DNA of 64,000 nucleotides from Rhyacophila brunnea (lineage: Eukaryota > Arthropoda > Insecta > Trichoptera > Rhyacophilidae): contig JAGYXB010000437.1 in assembly GCA_022495005.1 (NCBI GenBank), positions 1,302,001 through 1,366,000 on the forward strand, in the 5' to 3' direction. The notes beneath the pieces are model-generated. The model did not search any database and was not told the DNA's origin. It worked only from the letters and a program-made list of their open reading frames with translations. A program made the translations under genes and the position numbers. The number at the start of each line of letters is the position of its first letter. The stretch's first letter is position 1. Below, one piece after another: positions 1 through 11,495 of the stretch.

Positions 1-1190
1 TTTTTTATACTTCGTTACTACGCATAGATAAATAATTAATTTTATAAAATTCTTTTATTTCAGCAGTTTTTATAGCATTTATTAAACAGAAAATGTAATA
101 GTCATACAAAATGGATAGATATACGTAATAAATGTGAAGTTCTTTTCAAATCAATTTGCAATGCAAAATCGCTTGTAGCTAAGCTAATCAGTAGACGAAG
201 GGGTAATCTTTTGCTTTAATTTCGTGTTAGTTTTCATTTTAATGAAAAAAAGATTTTCTTTAACATCTTTGGATAAAAATAATAAAATAATTATGTAATT
301 TACTCTCTTCTGGAAAATTTAAAATATTAGGCGACAAATACTTGTGAGTTTAATAATAATGGTGGAAAGATTTCGTGTAAAAAATACCTATATAATAGTA
401 TATTTATCTACAAAATTAATATCCCTTCGGATTATTATATTGTAATAACATTGACACTAAACCAACCCGAACCGCACCACACTCAAAATGGAGAATATCT
501 TGGCCCTACGTTTGTTGTAAAGCATCAAAAGTTTTTCCGCCTGTGTATGCCTTAGGATCAGTTACCCAATACTGAGGCTACCACGCAATCAAGCTTACTT
601 TGAGTTTAAATTGACCACACAAAATGTGCCCATGGGAGATTACAAACACGTAGAATTAAAAAAAAAAAAAGAAACGCAAATCCGCCGTATTTAGTGTACC
701 CATTGGTCCAACGGGTCTTATGACTGCCACGTGGTCGTATAATACCTCTTGGGTACCACTGTATAACTGTATTAATTCAGCGGTTGTCGACTCGCCGATT
801 AATATTTCGTCCCATTGCCATTTCATTAACGTGGCGAACTTTTTGGTTTACCAGTTAAAATTGACTTATTCAATAAAATGTGCTCAAGGGAGAGAGAAAC
901 ACGGAAAACAAACAAAAATAAAAAGGAAAAAGATCGACACATCCACTATAAGACAACACAATTTTTAAAAAGCAACAAAATCGGTCTTGTGAATCTCTTT
1001 AAAAGTATTGTAACAAAAATTTAACCACGTGGTTGCTCCACTGGACCGTTTTCGAGAATATCAAATCAGGCGCCTCCACAGTGAACAGGAGGGGCTGACA
1101 ATGACACACATTCACTCAACGCTTATTTTATAGACCCCTATCCTTCAGGTGGCCAGCCTCTGTGTTGGCTACCTTCTGAAATAATGTGTT
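1..1190. other. AT-rich DNA, no gene seen
   Basis: I see no gene here. A small open frame at 720-968 has no recognisable domain and is lysine/serine-rich low-complexity sequence. There is an A-tract near 658-671. The segment around 1075-1180 is less AT-rich and contains short imperfect palindromes. Confidence 0.5.
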
Positions 1191-1199
1191 GTTTTTCAT

Positions 1200-1934
1200 C
1201 GTACAAGTCGGTTATGGGGAAGCCAGGCGGGAACCGCTCTATTTGTCATAACCGATTTTGGGGAAAATTCAAGAATGAAAACCTAACCTAACTTAACCTA
1301 ATGTGACACCCCCGTATGGTCCCCATTTGGGGATGTCTTTGTGTATCTGAAGAGGCCCGAATCGGTATCGAAGCCAACAAATAATAAAGCGCTGATTACG
1401 AAAATAAATAATAATAACAGAGCCGAGCCGGCAATGCCTTAGAGTAGATTATAATATGTTGAATGGCAACAATGCCATAATATAACCGTTGGAGATGTTG
1501 CAACGTCGCCTTCTTTCGCCAACGGCTCCCATTGAAAAAAAATCACAAGATGGCGCTCAGATCGCGACAAACAGCTAAACCGCGAGCACGCCGATTTCGT
1601 ACGGATAAAATAAATTATTCAAAATGTAACCATATAGTATAATATTGACTTAAATAAACTCGCCGTTTTCCATCACAATTCCGGTGACTTAATTATCCAC
1701 CTTCATCCCAAATACAGACGATAAAAAAAGAAAACAAAACACAAAGTGACAGTTGAGAAAATAATTCTCTTACCAAAATGGAGGGAAGTGATACTAACCT
1801 AACCTAACCTAACCTAACCTAACTTAACTTAACGTAACGTAACCTAAACTAACCCAACCTAATAAATGATCTAATATATCGGCCATTTTCAAAATGAGTT
1901 TGCCACTGGCTTCTCCATAACCGACTTGTACCCA
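1200..1934. repeat. Diverged foldback element with CCTAA tracts
   Basis: The ends match as inverted repeats: GTACAAGTCGGTTATGG at 1201 and its complement CCATAACCGACTTGTAC near 1916-1932. These resemble the terminal repeats of the elements at 35100 and 45366 (GTACAGTTCGGTTATG type). Two CCTAA-type tracts lie inside, at about 1280-1302 and 1795-1862. The right arm also carries the family's inner arm motif (CGGCCATTTTCAAAATG). The 1310-1780 interval is unrelated sequence, so an insertion between two half elements is likely. No clear target-site duplication was found. This appears to be the oldest member of the family in the window. Confidence 0.5.
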
Positions 1935-2505
1935 AAGTTATCATCTTCCGTAACAAATTGTTTTGTTTATCGGACTCACCATACAATGTAACAAATATAC
2001 GCCAATTAAAGTCATCACTACAAGTTATTATATTATAATGATCTTTTTATTGTACAGCTAATACTCAGAATGCCTATAACAAATTGCCAAGAGAGGCGAA
2101 ACATTTTAATGGCTATCTTTTATACGAGTTCATTCAAATCAGAAAAGCTCTTTAAACGGAAAATCAACAATGAGAAAATCCGCGTCACGTCACCATAACA
2201 ATATATGTATAAACCAACGTGTGTGTACATACACCTTTTGATATAAAAATATTTATTTTCGGGTTTCGGATAGAACTCGTGAAACGGTTCAACGGGAAAA
2301 AATCTTCCGTCTTATAAACATATATAAAAATATGAATAAAAAATCCACACTTTTATTTGAGCATAAATTTAATATTATTTATCGTATGTGTTATAAGAAA
2401 AAATCACATACTCTTAAATCCACACATACACGGATAAGGCTTAAGTTTTTTTTTTTTTTTATTAAATAATTATATTAGGCAATACTATACTCAACCAAAT
2501 ACCAC
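1935..2505. other. AT-rich DNA, no gene seen
   Basis: No coding signal is visible. It contains a T-tract at about 2446-2460. No repeat shared with the rest of the window was recognised. Confidence 0.5.
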
Positions 2506-2509
2506 CTTT

Positions 2510-2900
2510 TCGACGCTTGCATTCTGACGGCGCTGCTTTACGGTAGCGAATCATGACACCTTACGAAGGTTCAGAGCAACCGTATACTGAGTTTCGAAAA
2601 CAGATGTGTGCGACAAATACTGACGACGAAGAGGCGACGTTGGACCAGGCTCGGCCACGTGCTGCGGATACCAGAAGAGAACTTCAACCTGGCTTGCTTG
2701 TTCTTCAAGCCGACCAAATTCCAGCGTCCTGTAAGGCCGCTAAATACAATTTACAGAGTGTATACGGCGGAGCTACGGGATGCTGGTTTGACCTGGAACG
2801 AAACAAGAAGACTGGCGAGCGACAAGGATTCTTGGAGGCGCCGCGTGGTGTCCATATGCTCCAGTTAAGGGGCGGAAATGCAAAAGAAGAAGAAGACAAA
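2510..2900 (+). pseudogene. LINE ORF2 C-terminal remnant
   Basis: A remnant of the C-terminal end of a non-LTR retrotransposon reverse transcriptase. The frame at 2608-2868 reads RRRWTRLGHVLRIPEENFN and later AGLTWNETRRLASDKDSWRR. This matches the W-x-GHVLRM...GLTW-x-x-A...D-x-x-W-R pattern that ends many LINE ORF2 proteins. An overlapping frame at 2553-2948 is a shadow. Just upstream, around 2515-2560, residues like LTALLYGSE (the usual LTYGSETW region) can be read with frame breaks. The copy is 5'-truncated and frameshifted, so it is inactive. The A-rich tail near 2880-2900 fits a 3' end. The clade is not certain. Confidence 0.7.
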
Positions 2901-3296
2901 AGATACTATACTGATTGGCATTGGAATTGGAATTTAAATTCTAATTAGTTAAGGTTTTATACTATTCTATTATATTAAATTGCTGCACCTTTCTCAATTG
3001 TGTATGTTCAATCTTGTGAAATATTCTTTGAATAAAAAAATCGTTTATTTAATTATTAACAAGTGAAAAATCAAAAAATTGTAGTGATCTTGACACCAGT
3101 TAGTAATTAATATAATTGATACTTCGATTTAAAATAAAAAAGCCGATTGCCGACAGCAATTAATTATTAGAAAGCGCTCTAGAGAGTAGATATATATTGT
3201 AAAATATTGGTTAATTTCGGCGCAATTAAACAGATTTTTTAATTGTTAATATTATACAATATATATTTTTTTTCTTTTTAACGCTTAGGTCATGAG

Positions 3297-3833
3297 TAGG
3301 GTTTCCAATCCCGGGATCCCGAACTATTTTCGATACCTATGAATCCCGGGATTGGTAAACATATTCCCGAAACTTTCGGAATTGATTTTTTTATCAATTT
3401 TATGGAAAATAAAATAAAAACGAAAATAAAACAGAAAACATACTTTTAATAACATATAACTACATACAAAAAAAAGTGTAAATGACGTCACGACAGCTTC
3501 ATATTTGGCTGACTAATTAGATTTATGAATTGGAAAGGTAATAAACCATGATATACATTTTTTAAATCTCACTAACTCATCCATTACGTCTTTACTATTA
3601 GAATAGCAATCTCATATCAATATAATATGTAAACACAATATTAACAATAAATGTCTTAAATAGTAAAATTTAATTATACTATATTTATTTTTGACCAATT
3701 CCATCAATGTTTTTTGTATATATAAAAATTTAATATTAACTATCCAAAAATGCCAATCCCGGGATCCCAGAATCGTCAAATTATAATCCCGAAATCCCGG
3801 GATCAAAAATTTGGGTCGGGATTGGATTCCTTA
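3297..3833. mobile_element. hAT-type MITE (CCCGGGAT family), copy 1
   Basis: A non-autonomous DNA element of 537 bp. It starts TAGGGTTTCCAATCCCGGGA and ends with the complementary ...GGGATTGGATTCCTTA. It is flanked by a perfect 8-bp direct repeat, GTCATGAG, at 3289-3296 and 3834-3841. An 8-bp duplication with short TIRs is typical of hAT transposition. The ends are crowded with short CCCGGGAT palindromes. No transposase is encoded. Two other copies are at 8885-9663 and 17905-18647. The small frame at 3612-3806 is a shadow. Confidence 0.9.
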
Positions 3834-3887
3834 GTCATGAGGCTAAAAAAATGTTAGTAGTGTATAAATAATCAGAAATGCCCAGGC

Positions 3888-4150
3888 TTTGAGAAAATCA
3901 CATATTAAATATATTGTGGTCTCACCAAGAATTGAGATCCGGATGAAAGGCCATTTACTTATAGCTAAGTGTTTAGAGCACATGGCGCGAATCCCGGGAG
4001 ACGCAGGTTTGAAATCTGATGGTTGTCGTTTTTTTTATAGAGATTTTTTTCTAGTGGGCAAAATATATTTCTCAGAAGTGTTTTCAGATGATGTATGTTT
4101 ATTAAATCTTGTGTATTATAATGCATTGTTTATTTTTTTTAAATACTAGC
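3888..4150 (+). mobile_element. tRNA-derived SINE remnant
   Basis: Contains a tRNA-like head with box-A-like (TAGCTAAGTGTTTAGAGC) and box-B-like (GCAGGTTTGAAATC) pol III promoter sequence around 3962-4016. It is followed by the family's tail motif TTTTTTCTAGTGGG...CTCAGAAGTGTTTTCA. The same tail occurs in the SINE-B copies at 7694-7930, 33706-34440 and 63722-64000. The copy is diverged, and its open frame (3889-4149) is not a gene. Confidence 0.6.
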
Positions 4151-4189
4151 ATGTGCTAATACGTTAAATTTAAAATTTAGAGGAATCCT

Positions 4190-4695
4190 GATTCCATCTA
4201 CATATCGACTGTAGAAAAGAAATAATTACAAGATAAAAAGAACTTTTTATACACATTTTAAATTTTTTTGTTGAATCATATAAACTTGACTTGACTAGCT
4301 TAATCGATAAAAAAAATGTAGGTACTTGATAAAAATAATACTGAAATTTCATTTTGACATTCATGTTGATTTCCGTAGTAACGCACGTATATATTAATAA
4401 TTTAGTTGCTAGGACCCCAGACCCTTAGCAACCAATAATAGTGGATTGAATTACGGATTTTTTTCGAAATAACTTTTCATACAAAACAGAATTAACTGAA
4501 AATGAATTCAATTCTGCTTAAAGATGGCTAAAAGTATTAATAGAATGCATTGGCATCGTGTTGTGATATATTCTAAAAGTTTCAAATGTCTAGCTAGTCA
4601 GGAAGTTAGGTAAAAATCGATTGCAAGATTTGTACTGGATAAACAACTACCGGACAAACAAGAATACGACCTAATAAAAACGTTGTAAAATGACC
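4190..4695 (+). repeat. Dispersed repeat family A, copy 1
   Basis: A repeat of about 500 bp of unknown class. It begins near AATTACAAGATAAAAAGAAC and ends near GACCTAATAAAAACGTTGTA. It shares long stretches with 38830-39320, 47375-47812, and on the other strand 42752-43235 and 16249-16420. Marker segments are GTTGCTAGGACC, TAACTGAAAATGAATTCAAT and AAAATCGATTGCAAGATTTG. No protein is encoded. It is probably a MITE, but the ends are not precise enough to name the superfamily. Confidence 0.7.
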
Positions 4696-5007
4696 TAATC
4701 TACATGAATCAAATTTTACTGGAGGCACAAAAACGTTTTGATATAGTTTTCGATCAAAGTTAAAATACAAAATAGACATAACCGTGAAGTACGTTATAAT
4801 TAATAATTTGGTTTTTATATTCCTAATCTGATATTAATTATTGGGTTAATTAAAGAAAAACCAACAAACATTACGGTTAGGTCGTTTTTCACACTTCACT
4901 TCTTTCTTGTTTTTTTTTATATTCCCAGCTAAATTTAGAAAATAATAAAAACTTATTTTGAAAAATCTGAGGGTTACATCCTTTTTTCGTTCTACAGTAA
5001 TGAATTC

Positions 5008-5216
5008 TTGTATTAAATAAGGCTCTAAGTACCAAAAAGTAGTATTGCCTGTAGTTACAAAATACCGAGTCATTGCAGTAAAATTTCATGAAGCAGACCT
5101 TTTGATAAATGTAGTTTTACAGTGTGAAGCAATCACGGCAGCTTCTATAATTTTAGGTATTTAGAACTCGCAAGTGTCAACACACCATCGTCAGCTATTT
5201 TATATTGAATGCCGTT
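5008..5216 (+). repeat. About 210-bp dispersed duplicate, copy 1
   Basis: Nearly the same sequence recurs at 24275-24482, with only scattered differences by eye. In the second copy the sequence is open for 76 codons (24268-24498, without a firm start). Here it is broken by stops and small indels (for example after TTTTAGGTATT). No domain is recognised. It may be a piece of a transposon protein or a captured exon. Confidence 0.65.
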
Positions 5217-5399
5217 GACCACTGCAGTGCTACTTACACCATTATACATAAAACACGCCTACGGACTTACAACGTCGACAGGTTTAATTATTTTACTGTA
5301 TTTTTTTGACTTGCTTGAGGCACTTAGACTATAGTTGAAGTTATTGGCGTTGGTATGTAGAACATTTTTCTATAAAAATGTCAGTTTTAATTTTTTTGG

Positions 5400-5604
5400 T
5401 ACTTAATTAATACACGTATTCAGTTGATCTCACCTTCACTGTGATGGTTTGCTTTCGGCAAGTCTTATTTAATTTTAAAACTTAACTAGCTAAATCTGCA
5501 ATGTTTATTTTCAGTTCAATGAAAACAAACAAGCATGATTGACAAAGTTTTGTGTTCACTATTTATGTCGGATCTTATCAGCCTACCTCCACCCTTCACC
5601 ACTG
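5400..5604. mobile_element. hAT-like foldback family D, right end
   Basis: Ends with CTACCTCCACCCTTCACCACTG, the complement of a CAGTGGCGAAGGGTGGAGG-type terminus typical of hAT elements. The inner part (TGACAAAGTTTTGTG, CACTATTTATGTCGGATC) matches the ends at 42371, 51112, 53343 and 59927. The left half is missing. Confidence 0.6.
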
Positions 5605-5937
5605 TAAGGATTTAATAATTAACTATATCTACATACTTACTTTTTTGTTTCGTAAGAAAAGGAGAAAGCTGAAAATAGTCCCAAGTTTTATTACAGTCAT
5701 TTCAGCAAACTTTTGCTGATGCGCTTTTATGAAGACGTTTTAAATTGTATGAGATCTAAGCGGAATTATATCTAGCGGAAATCTTTTGAGATTCGCATAC
5801 GGAAGTATTTCTCGGAGTATATTTTGGCAAAAACAATGTCATTTATTTTGATTTCAGCAAATTATAAAAACACCAATGTGACCATTTCTTATTGTTATGT
5901 ACAGATGATTCATTTCCTTGAATATGCGTGTTAAAAG

Positions 5938-6998
5938 TAGGAATTGCAATACCGAATGAATATGTCAATACCAATTTTTCGGTATTTCTTATTGAATACC
6001 GGTATTTCTTAAACATTAAAAAACAGAAGAAGGTGTTTATCAATAAACAGAGCTATTAAAAACTTTTTAAATATTATTTTATAGCAAAAACCTACATACC
6101 TACTTTACATTTAAAAATATGTATTGATCATAATTGTAGCACTGGTGATTTTTTACGAATAATTTGAATAAATTGATAATTTTAACTAAGGGCTTGCGCA
6201 GACAGAGCGCGGTCAGGCGGTCTGCGTTCCGCGTTCGGAGTTCGGCGTTCTTTGTACTGTATGGACTTCATACTGTATGGGTACACAGCCGGCGGTCAGA
6301 CCGCGCCGGTCAATTGGAACGCTAGAGTTCTGGAGTTCTATGCCCGGAATTACAAAGAACGCCGTACCTCCCGTCCAGTCCCGTCATAGGAATTTGAGCA
6401 GTCACACAACATAGAGCGAAACCACACGGAGGAGTGAGTACGCAACAGCGGTGCTTTCTCACTTCCACTCGCAGTCAGAATATAGCGGTCTCGCATTATG
6501 CAGCGCTTGTGTCAGTACAACGTTTGTAAACAAATGGAACGCTTATTGTTGACCGCCACCTGTCTGCTGTCTCTGAACGTTAGCGGTCAACGGTCGGTTG
6601 AACGCAGAACTCCGACCGCTCTCTGTCTGCGCAAGCCCTAAGGCCCTCAGAAGTTCATCAAGTGCAAATAAGTCCCGGCTGCAGGAAAAGCTTCTTAAAT
6701 TCAACGCTTCTACGACTATCAATAATTATAGAATAACAATAATAACATTTTTGTTATGGATGTTTTCTATTTCGAAATAATATTATGATAATTCATCGCG
6801 ACAATTACTTATATAAATATATTTGATGAAATTTATTTATATAAGTAAGTAATTTATTTTTTCACCTCTGTTGGATTCACTCAATTCAAAAACGTAAACG
6901 AATACGCTTTATTAATACCGAAAATTCCGGTATTTTGGATTTTTAAAACCGGTATTTCGGTATTGATAAATACTGGAATACCGGTATTGCAATCCCTA
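5938..6998. mobile_element. hAT-like element (GCAATACCGG family), host of a nested MITE
   Basis: A 1,061-bp element with TIRs TAGGAATTGCAATACC and GGTATTGCAATCCCTA. It is flanked by near-identical 8-bp repeats GTTAAAAG (5930-5937) and GTAAAAAG (6999-7006), as expected for hAT. Its ends contain repeated GGTATT/AATACC palindromes. A 449-bp element at 6190-6638 has inserted inside. A truncated inverted copy of its right part is at 7371-7690. No transposase frame is present. Confidence 0.8.
6190..6638. mobile_element. PIF/Harbinger-like MITE
   Basis: A 449-bp GC-rich island bounded by perfect inverted repeats GGGCTTGCGCAGACAGAGCG (one mismatch inward) with a 3-bp TAA duplication at 6187-6189 and 6639-6641. 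A 3-bp TWA duplication and GGGC-type ends are usual for PIF/Harbinger elements. The interior holds repeated GTTCGG/GAACGC motifs. It is nested in the hAT-like element at 5938-6998, so it is the younger insertion. Confidence 0.8.
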
Positions 6999-7370
6999 GT
7001 AAAAAGTAAGAGTTTGGTTATTCACTAACAGCCATAATGATGTAATCTTCATTTTTAATAATTTTATTGTCGCGACTGAATAAATTTAATATTGTTTGTC
7101 AGTGGTTAAAATTAAATGTTGGAACTCCTTCCTACCAAATCGCAAGTATATTTTAATCGATTCATATTATTGACGATTCAAATTGCACATTTTTAGTAAA
7201 TAAATTCTCGTAATAATTAATGATTAATGTTTTTTCAATTGAAATACTGAATGGAAGAGGCGCAAAAGTGTCCATTGGTACTATTCTATTTAGAAAAACG
7301 ATTTTAAAAATGTACTGTATCCTAGTTCTAGTATTATCTTATCCTTCGAGCATATTATGCCATTTAGCGA

Positions 7371-7690
7371 TTGCAATACCGGTATTCCAGTATTTATCAT
7401 ATCCGAAATACTGGTTTTAAGAATCCAAAATACCGGAATTTTTGGTATTAATAAAGCACACTCGTTTACGTTTTTGAAATTGGATTTTAAGTTATGTGCT
7501 GCTAAAATGCAGATATTATATTAAGCGAATCCAACAGAGGTGAAAAAATAATAAAACAAATTTCATTAAATATATTTATATACCTAAGTAATTGTCGCGA
7601 TGAATTATCATAATATTATTTTGAAATAGAAAACATACGTGTCAAAAATGTTCTGTGTTGTGACTTACTTGAACTAGCTAATAATTGTCA
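7371..7690. mobile_element. Truncated inverted copy of the GCAATACCGG element
   Basis: Starts GCAATACCGGTATTCCAG and runs as the reverse complement of roughly 6670-6995, including the AATCCAACAGAGGTGAAAAAATA and TAATTGTCGCGATGAATTAT segments. It therefore forms a long inverted pair with the copy at 5938-6998. The distal end is lost. Confidence 0.75.
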
Positions 7691-7693
7691 AGT

Positions 7694-7930
7694 AACTATT
7701 TTTTTTATTGAACGAATAATTCACAAGATTTAAGAATGTAATATTTTAAGTATTGACCATACCTAATTTTGAAAACACTTCTGAAAAAATGTATTATAAA
7801 CAATAGAAAAATCTTTTTTTGAAAAAAGTAAGACACCCAGCTCGAATCTAACCTGAATGTCTTGAGTTTTGCGCCAGTGCACATTGACCACAATGCTAAA
7901 GGCGCAGAACTTAATTGCGACAAATTTTAA
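7694..7930 (-). mobile_element. tRNA-derived SINE-B
   Basis: On the minus strand a tRNA-like head (TTAGCATTGTGG... box A; box B region decayed) is followed by a tail containing CTATTGTTTATAATAC, AAGTGTTTTCAAAA and TTGTGAATTATTCG. The same order is seen at 63722-64000 and 33706-34440. The open frame at 7705-7923 is part of this SINE and not a gene. Confidence 0.7.
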
Positions 7931-8017
7931 CTAATGGCTCTTATACTATCTGAAGCGATTTTCAATTTGACTTGCTTTTGTACTTTAAATCAAAATTGAC
8001 ATTACAGGTTGGATTCA

Positions 8018-8115
8018 TGCGGGGTCTTACTTTTTTCAAAAAAGATTTTTTCTATTGGTTATAATACATTTTCTCAGAAGTGTTTTCAAAACTTTGTATG
8101 TTTAATAATATTATA
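8018..8115 (+). mobile_element. SINE-B tail fragment
   Basis: GGGTCTTACTTTTTTCAAAAAAGATTTTTTCTATTGG followed by CTCAGAAGTGTTTTCAAAAC matches the SINE-B body downstream of box B. The tRNA-like head is missing. Confidence 0.55.
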
Positions 8116-8507
8116 TTACAATATACAATACCTACAATAAAATTCACTCCAGGGTTTCCATCCCTTGCGCAATATATGTATTTATTCCGCACATTAATTA
8201 TTTTCTTTTCGCCGTTACATTATGGGGATAATAAATGGCAGATAATAATTATTACGTAAACGAACCATGGAAAGCATATTAGATCGAAGCTTCACACAAA
8301 CAGGAAATTGCCTTTTCTTCTTCGCGTCTGTTTCACAAACGAACGCAACGAGAGACTGGGCGTCGAAATTAATGAAAAGCGTCGGGAAAACACGCCGTTA
8401 TATCGGTATCTGTTTATTTTTCTCCATACAATTAACTAAACTACGCTATGTTAAAATTAATTAATGCATTTCTCAAAGTATTTCTGAGGGCGCATTCTCT
8501 ATTATAC

Positions 8508-8591
8508 CAGGGGTGTCAACTATTTTGTACAGAAGATCTACTTTGGAGAAGAAAAATCCTCCGCAATCTACTTTTTCTGAAATTAAGGACA
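8508..8591 (+). mobile_element. hAT terminal fragment
   Basis: Begins CAGGGGTGTCAAC, a common hAT terminal sequence, followed by AGATCTACTTTGG. It is cut off by the 3' end of the RTE LINE that starts at 8592. No matching right end was found, so this is a fragment. Confidence 0.5.
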
Positions 8592-9911
8592 CATCATCAT
8601 CATCAGCCGGGGTCAATCTACTGCTGGATGAAGGCCTCCCCAAGCTTCTTCCAACTCTCTCGGACCTGTGTCTTTCGCTGCCTCGTATTTCCACCGAACT
8701 TTACCAGTTCGTCAATCCAGTGGCTTTTAGGGCGACTCTGTGGCCGTTTCGTGTCCCTCGGGTACCACTGGATGACGGCATTTGTCCAGCGGCCGTCCTT
8801 TCGGCGAGAAATATGCCCCGTCCATCTCCATTTCAGCTGCTTGGTAACGTCTATTACATTGCGTACTCCTATCTGCTTCCTAACTAGGGATTCCAATCCC
8901 GGGATCCCGAATCCCAGGATCTCGAGCTATTTTAGATACCTATGAATCCCGGGATTGATAAACATAATTCCGGGATTTCGGGATTGATTTTTTTATCAAT
9001 TTTTATGGAACATAAAATAAAAGCGAAAATATAACAGAAAAAATACTTTTAATAAAAAATAGCTACATTAGAAATAAACTGAGTTTAAATGAAGTTTGAT
9101 TTATACCCATCTGTAAATTGCCGATTCATTTCATTTTTTCACATAAATTATTAAAAATGAGAAAGATTAGGAAAAAACAATGCTTCGCACTTTTAACAAA
9201 GTAATGCCACCGTGATCTCATACGTTTTATGGCAATTTCATACTTGGCTGACTAATTAGATTTATGAAGCGGAAAGGCTATAAGTACGCCATGATTATTT
9301 GCTATTTTAAATCTCGCTAATCCATTCGGTAAGTCTTTACTATCAGAAACAGCAATCTCGTATTAAATTCACATTATTATTTATATGTATATATATATTT
9401 AATATTATTTACTCCATTAAACTTATGTATTTCCAAGATTGAACGTAGATATACAATATTAACAATAATAATGTCTTAAATATTATAAATTATACTAGAT
9501 TTATTTTTGACCGATTTTATCAATGTTATGTGTAAATATAAAAATTGTATATTAACAATGGAAAAAAATGCCAATCCCGGGACTAGTCCCGGGATCCCGG
9601 GATTGTCAAATTGTAATCCCGAAATCCCGGAATCAGAATTTTGGCTCGGGATTGGATTCCCTATTCCTAACCCATTTGTTTCTCTTACGGTCCTTTCGCG
9701 TGATGCCCAACATACACCTCTTCATGTCTCGCTATACTACTCTTAGACTTTTAACATTTCTCGTGTTGGGGGTCAACGTCTCGCTGCCATACGTGAGCAT
9801 GGGTAGCACACATTGGTTGAACACCCTACGCTTAAGACATAATGATAGGTCACTCTTGAAGATACTATTCAGACGTCCGAAAGCACTCCATCCCAGCTTT
9901 GTTGTTCGATA
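8592..9911 (-). pseudogene. RTE-type LINE 3' part, split by a hAT MITE
   Basis: The C-terminal part of an RTE-clade reverse transcriptase, in two blocks. The upstream block (9911-9664) reads WSAFGRLNSIFKSDLSLCLK, then RRVFNQCVLPMLTYGSETLT. The downstream block (8884 to about 8621) reads IGVRNVIDVTKQLKWRWTGH, RRKDGRWTNAVIQWYPRD and RPKSHWIDELVKFGGNTRQR. A 779-bp hAT MITE lies between them, exactly within ...RKQIG..., and its 8-bp duplication explains the repeated bases at the junction. The element ends in a (TGATGA)n tail on the minus strand (8592-8606), the usual RTE 3' end. It is 5'-truncated and has stops in the upstream block, so it is inactive. Relatives are at 36571-36862, 47263-47345 and 30100-30192. 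Confidence 0.9.
8885..9663. mobile_element. hAT-type MITE (CCCGGGAT family), copy 2
   Basis: A 779-bp element that starts TAGGGATTCCAATCCCGGGA and ends GGGATTGGATTCCCTA. It has a perfect 8-bp duplication TTCCTAAC at 8877-8884 and 9664-9671. It is inserted in the coding region of the RTE LINE, so it postdates it. It is very similar to the inverted copy at 17905-18647. The frames at 9507-9746 and 9568-9912 are artefacts crossing the element boundary. Confidence 0.95.
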
Positions 9912-10660
9912 AATTTAGTATATGGTTTCGTCATTTTGCAGAATATTTTTCACCACCTGTCTAAATTTAAGTATAGAGAGTGCCAATTTTGAATTATGCA
10001 TCCTGAGTTCAATTAATTTTAACAGTTTCTACGTGTGCGTACGCTAAAATTACTTGCGATATTATATTCATAGATAATATTTTGAACAAAACCCAACCTG
10101 CAGACCATAGATAATAGACAATATTCTTCTATAAAATACATAGTGCCAACCACTATAAACAAAAAACCTGATATTGAGATGATTCGAAAAAGTGAAGTGT
10201 AGAAAATGATAAAAACGTTCAAAACGTCATGCAGGTTTTGATGCAGTGCGGTTCAACGTGAGGTGACCTCATCGTTGTTCTAGTGATTTCGGCAGATTTT
10301 GCCAACTGACAATGTTCGTTTAAAGATTGAAAATGTGTTACGGGATTGGAGAATATCAAGAATACAAAGAAAAACGACATTCCCTTCACACTTTGTGACG
10401 TCACGTGATAGTCCGCGACATGCACTATACTATAATTCGCGCTTTAACATAGCAACGCTAGAATGCAAGTATTGAATAGGTAGCCATAAGTTCCACATAT
10501 TCCAGATATAATTGAATATTGCTCCAGCTATTCCCATTTCCAAAAAGGCCAACTCACGTAAAGTGCAGCCAAATGTATTTATGGCTATCGATGTTTACCA
10601 ACGATCCAATAACTCCTACAAAATTCGTTCCCAATACTCATGTTCTATGCGGGTCAGAGA
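9912..10660. other. AT-rich DNA, no gene seen
   Basis: Nothing recognisable as a gene or as a repeat shared elsewhere in the window. Two minus-strand frames (10019-10222, 10219-10425) have no domain. Confidence 0.4.
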
Positions 10661-10664
10661 ACAA

Positions 10665-11455
10665 CATTTAGAGGTCATATAGATACTCGTACCATTTGTA
10701 AAAAGGCGCTAAAGATGTTGGGCTTTGTCTTGCGTACTTCCCGGGTCTTTTCGGATGTTACGGTACTAAAAATTCTCTATAACTCATAAGTTAGAAGCAG
10801 AGTTGAGAGTGGGTCTATCGTTTGGGCCCCGCATCAGTTGAAGTACGGCCTTATGGTGGAGAGAGTCCAAAAGAAATTTTTAAGACTCCTTTACTTTCGG
10901 CTGTATGGATATTATCCGTAGCTCTATCCGACTGATTTTCTCTTAGGGATGCTTACATACTGTAGCTTAAAATTTAGAAGGGATCTTTATTTAGCTACAT
11001 ATTTTTTCAGACTTATACGCGACGTAAATGTGAACTCTGCCATTCTTGATGGTGTTGGCTTGTGTGTCTCTGATAATTACCTTAGGAATCGAGGGCATCC
11101 GTTGTTTGTTCTCCCACGGTGCAGAACTAACCTGCCATTAGTAATGCCAATTGGGAGGGCAGTAACCATGTTTAATGAAATCGCTTCGGATATTGATATA
11201 TTCCACTTACGTGAGGGTGAATTTAGGTGGACGTTGTTTCATAAATTTTTAAGATAGGGTCTATCAAAGTTCACTCTGTGTGCTTCCATCTTCTTTTATT
11301 TTGTTACTTATTTTATTTATTTTCTTATTTTATTATTCTCTTTATTTTTATTTTTAAAAATTAATAACACTTATTTTATGTCATGTCGTGAACGCTTTGA
11401 ATTTATAATTTGTTATGTTCATTATATGTAAAATAAATAAATTTGATTTGAAATT
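10665..11455 (+). pseudogene. Jockey-like LINE 3' end, copy 1
   Basis: The C-terminal part of a non-LTR retrotransposon ORF2. Readable pieces are RGHIDTRTICKKALKMLGF, then VESGSIVWAPHQ, VERVQKKFLRLLYFRLYGYY, LRNRGHPLFVLPRCRTN and AVTMFNEIASDIDIF. This is the post-reverse-transcriptase region of Jockey/CR1-like elements. In-frame stops (near 10790 and 10919) and a frameshift near 10935 break it; the longest open piece is 10949-11257. A 3' UTR follows and the copy ends in AAATAAATAAATTTGATTTG, a short-repeat tail. A second copy is at 22640-23262 and a third, older one at 20060-21055. Confidence 0.85.
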
Positions 11456-11495
11456 GAGAACCTCTGTTTTTAGCCGTTACCAAGTCATGACATAT

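Noticed and set aside
8448..8945. 165-codon plus-strand frame
   Set aside because: It is the antisense shadow of the RTE LINE and crosses into the hAT MITE.
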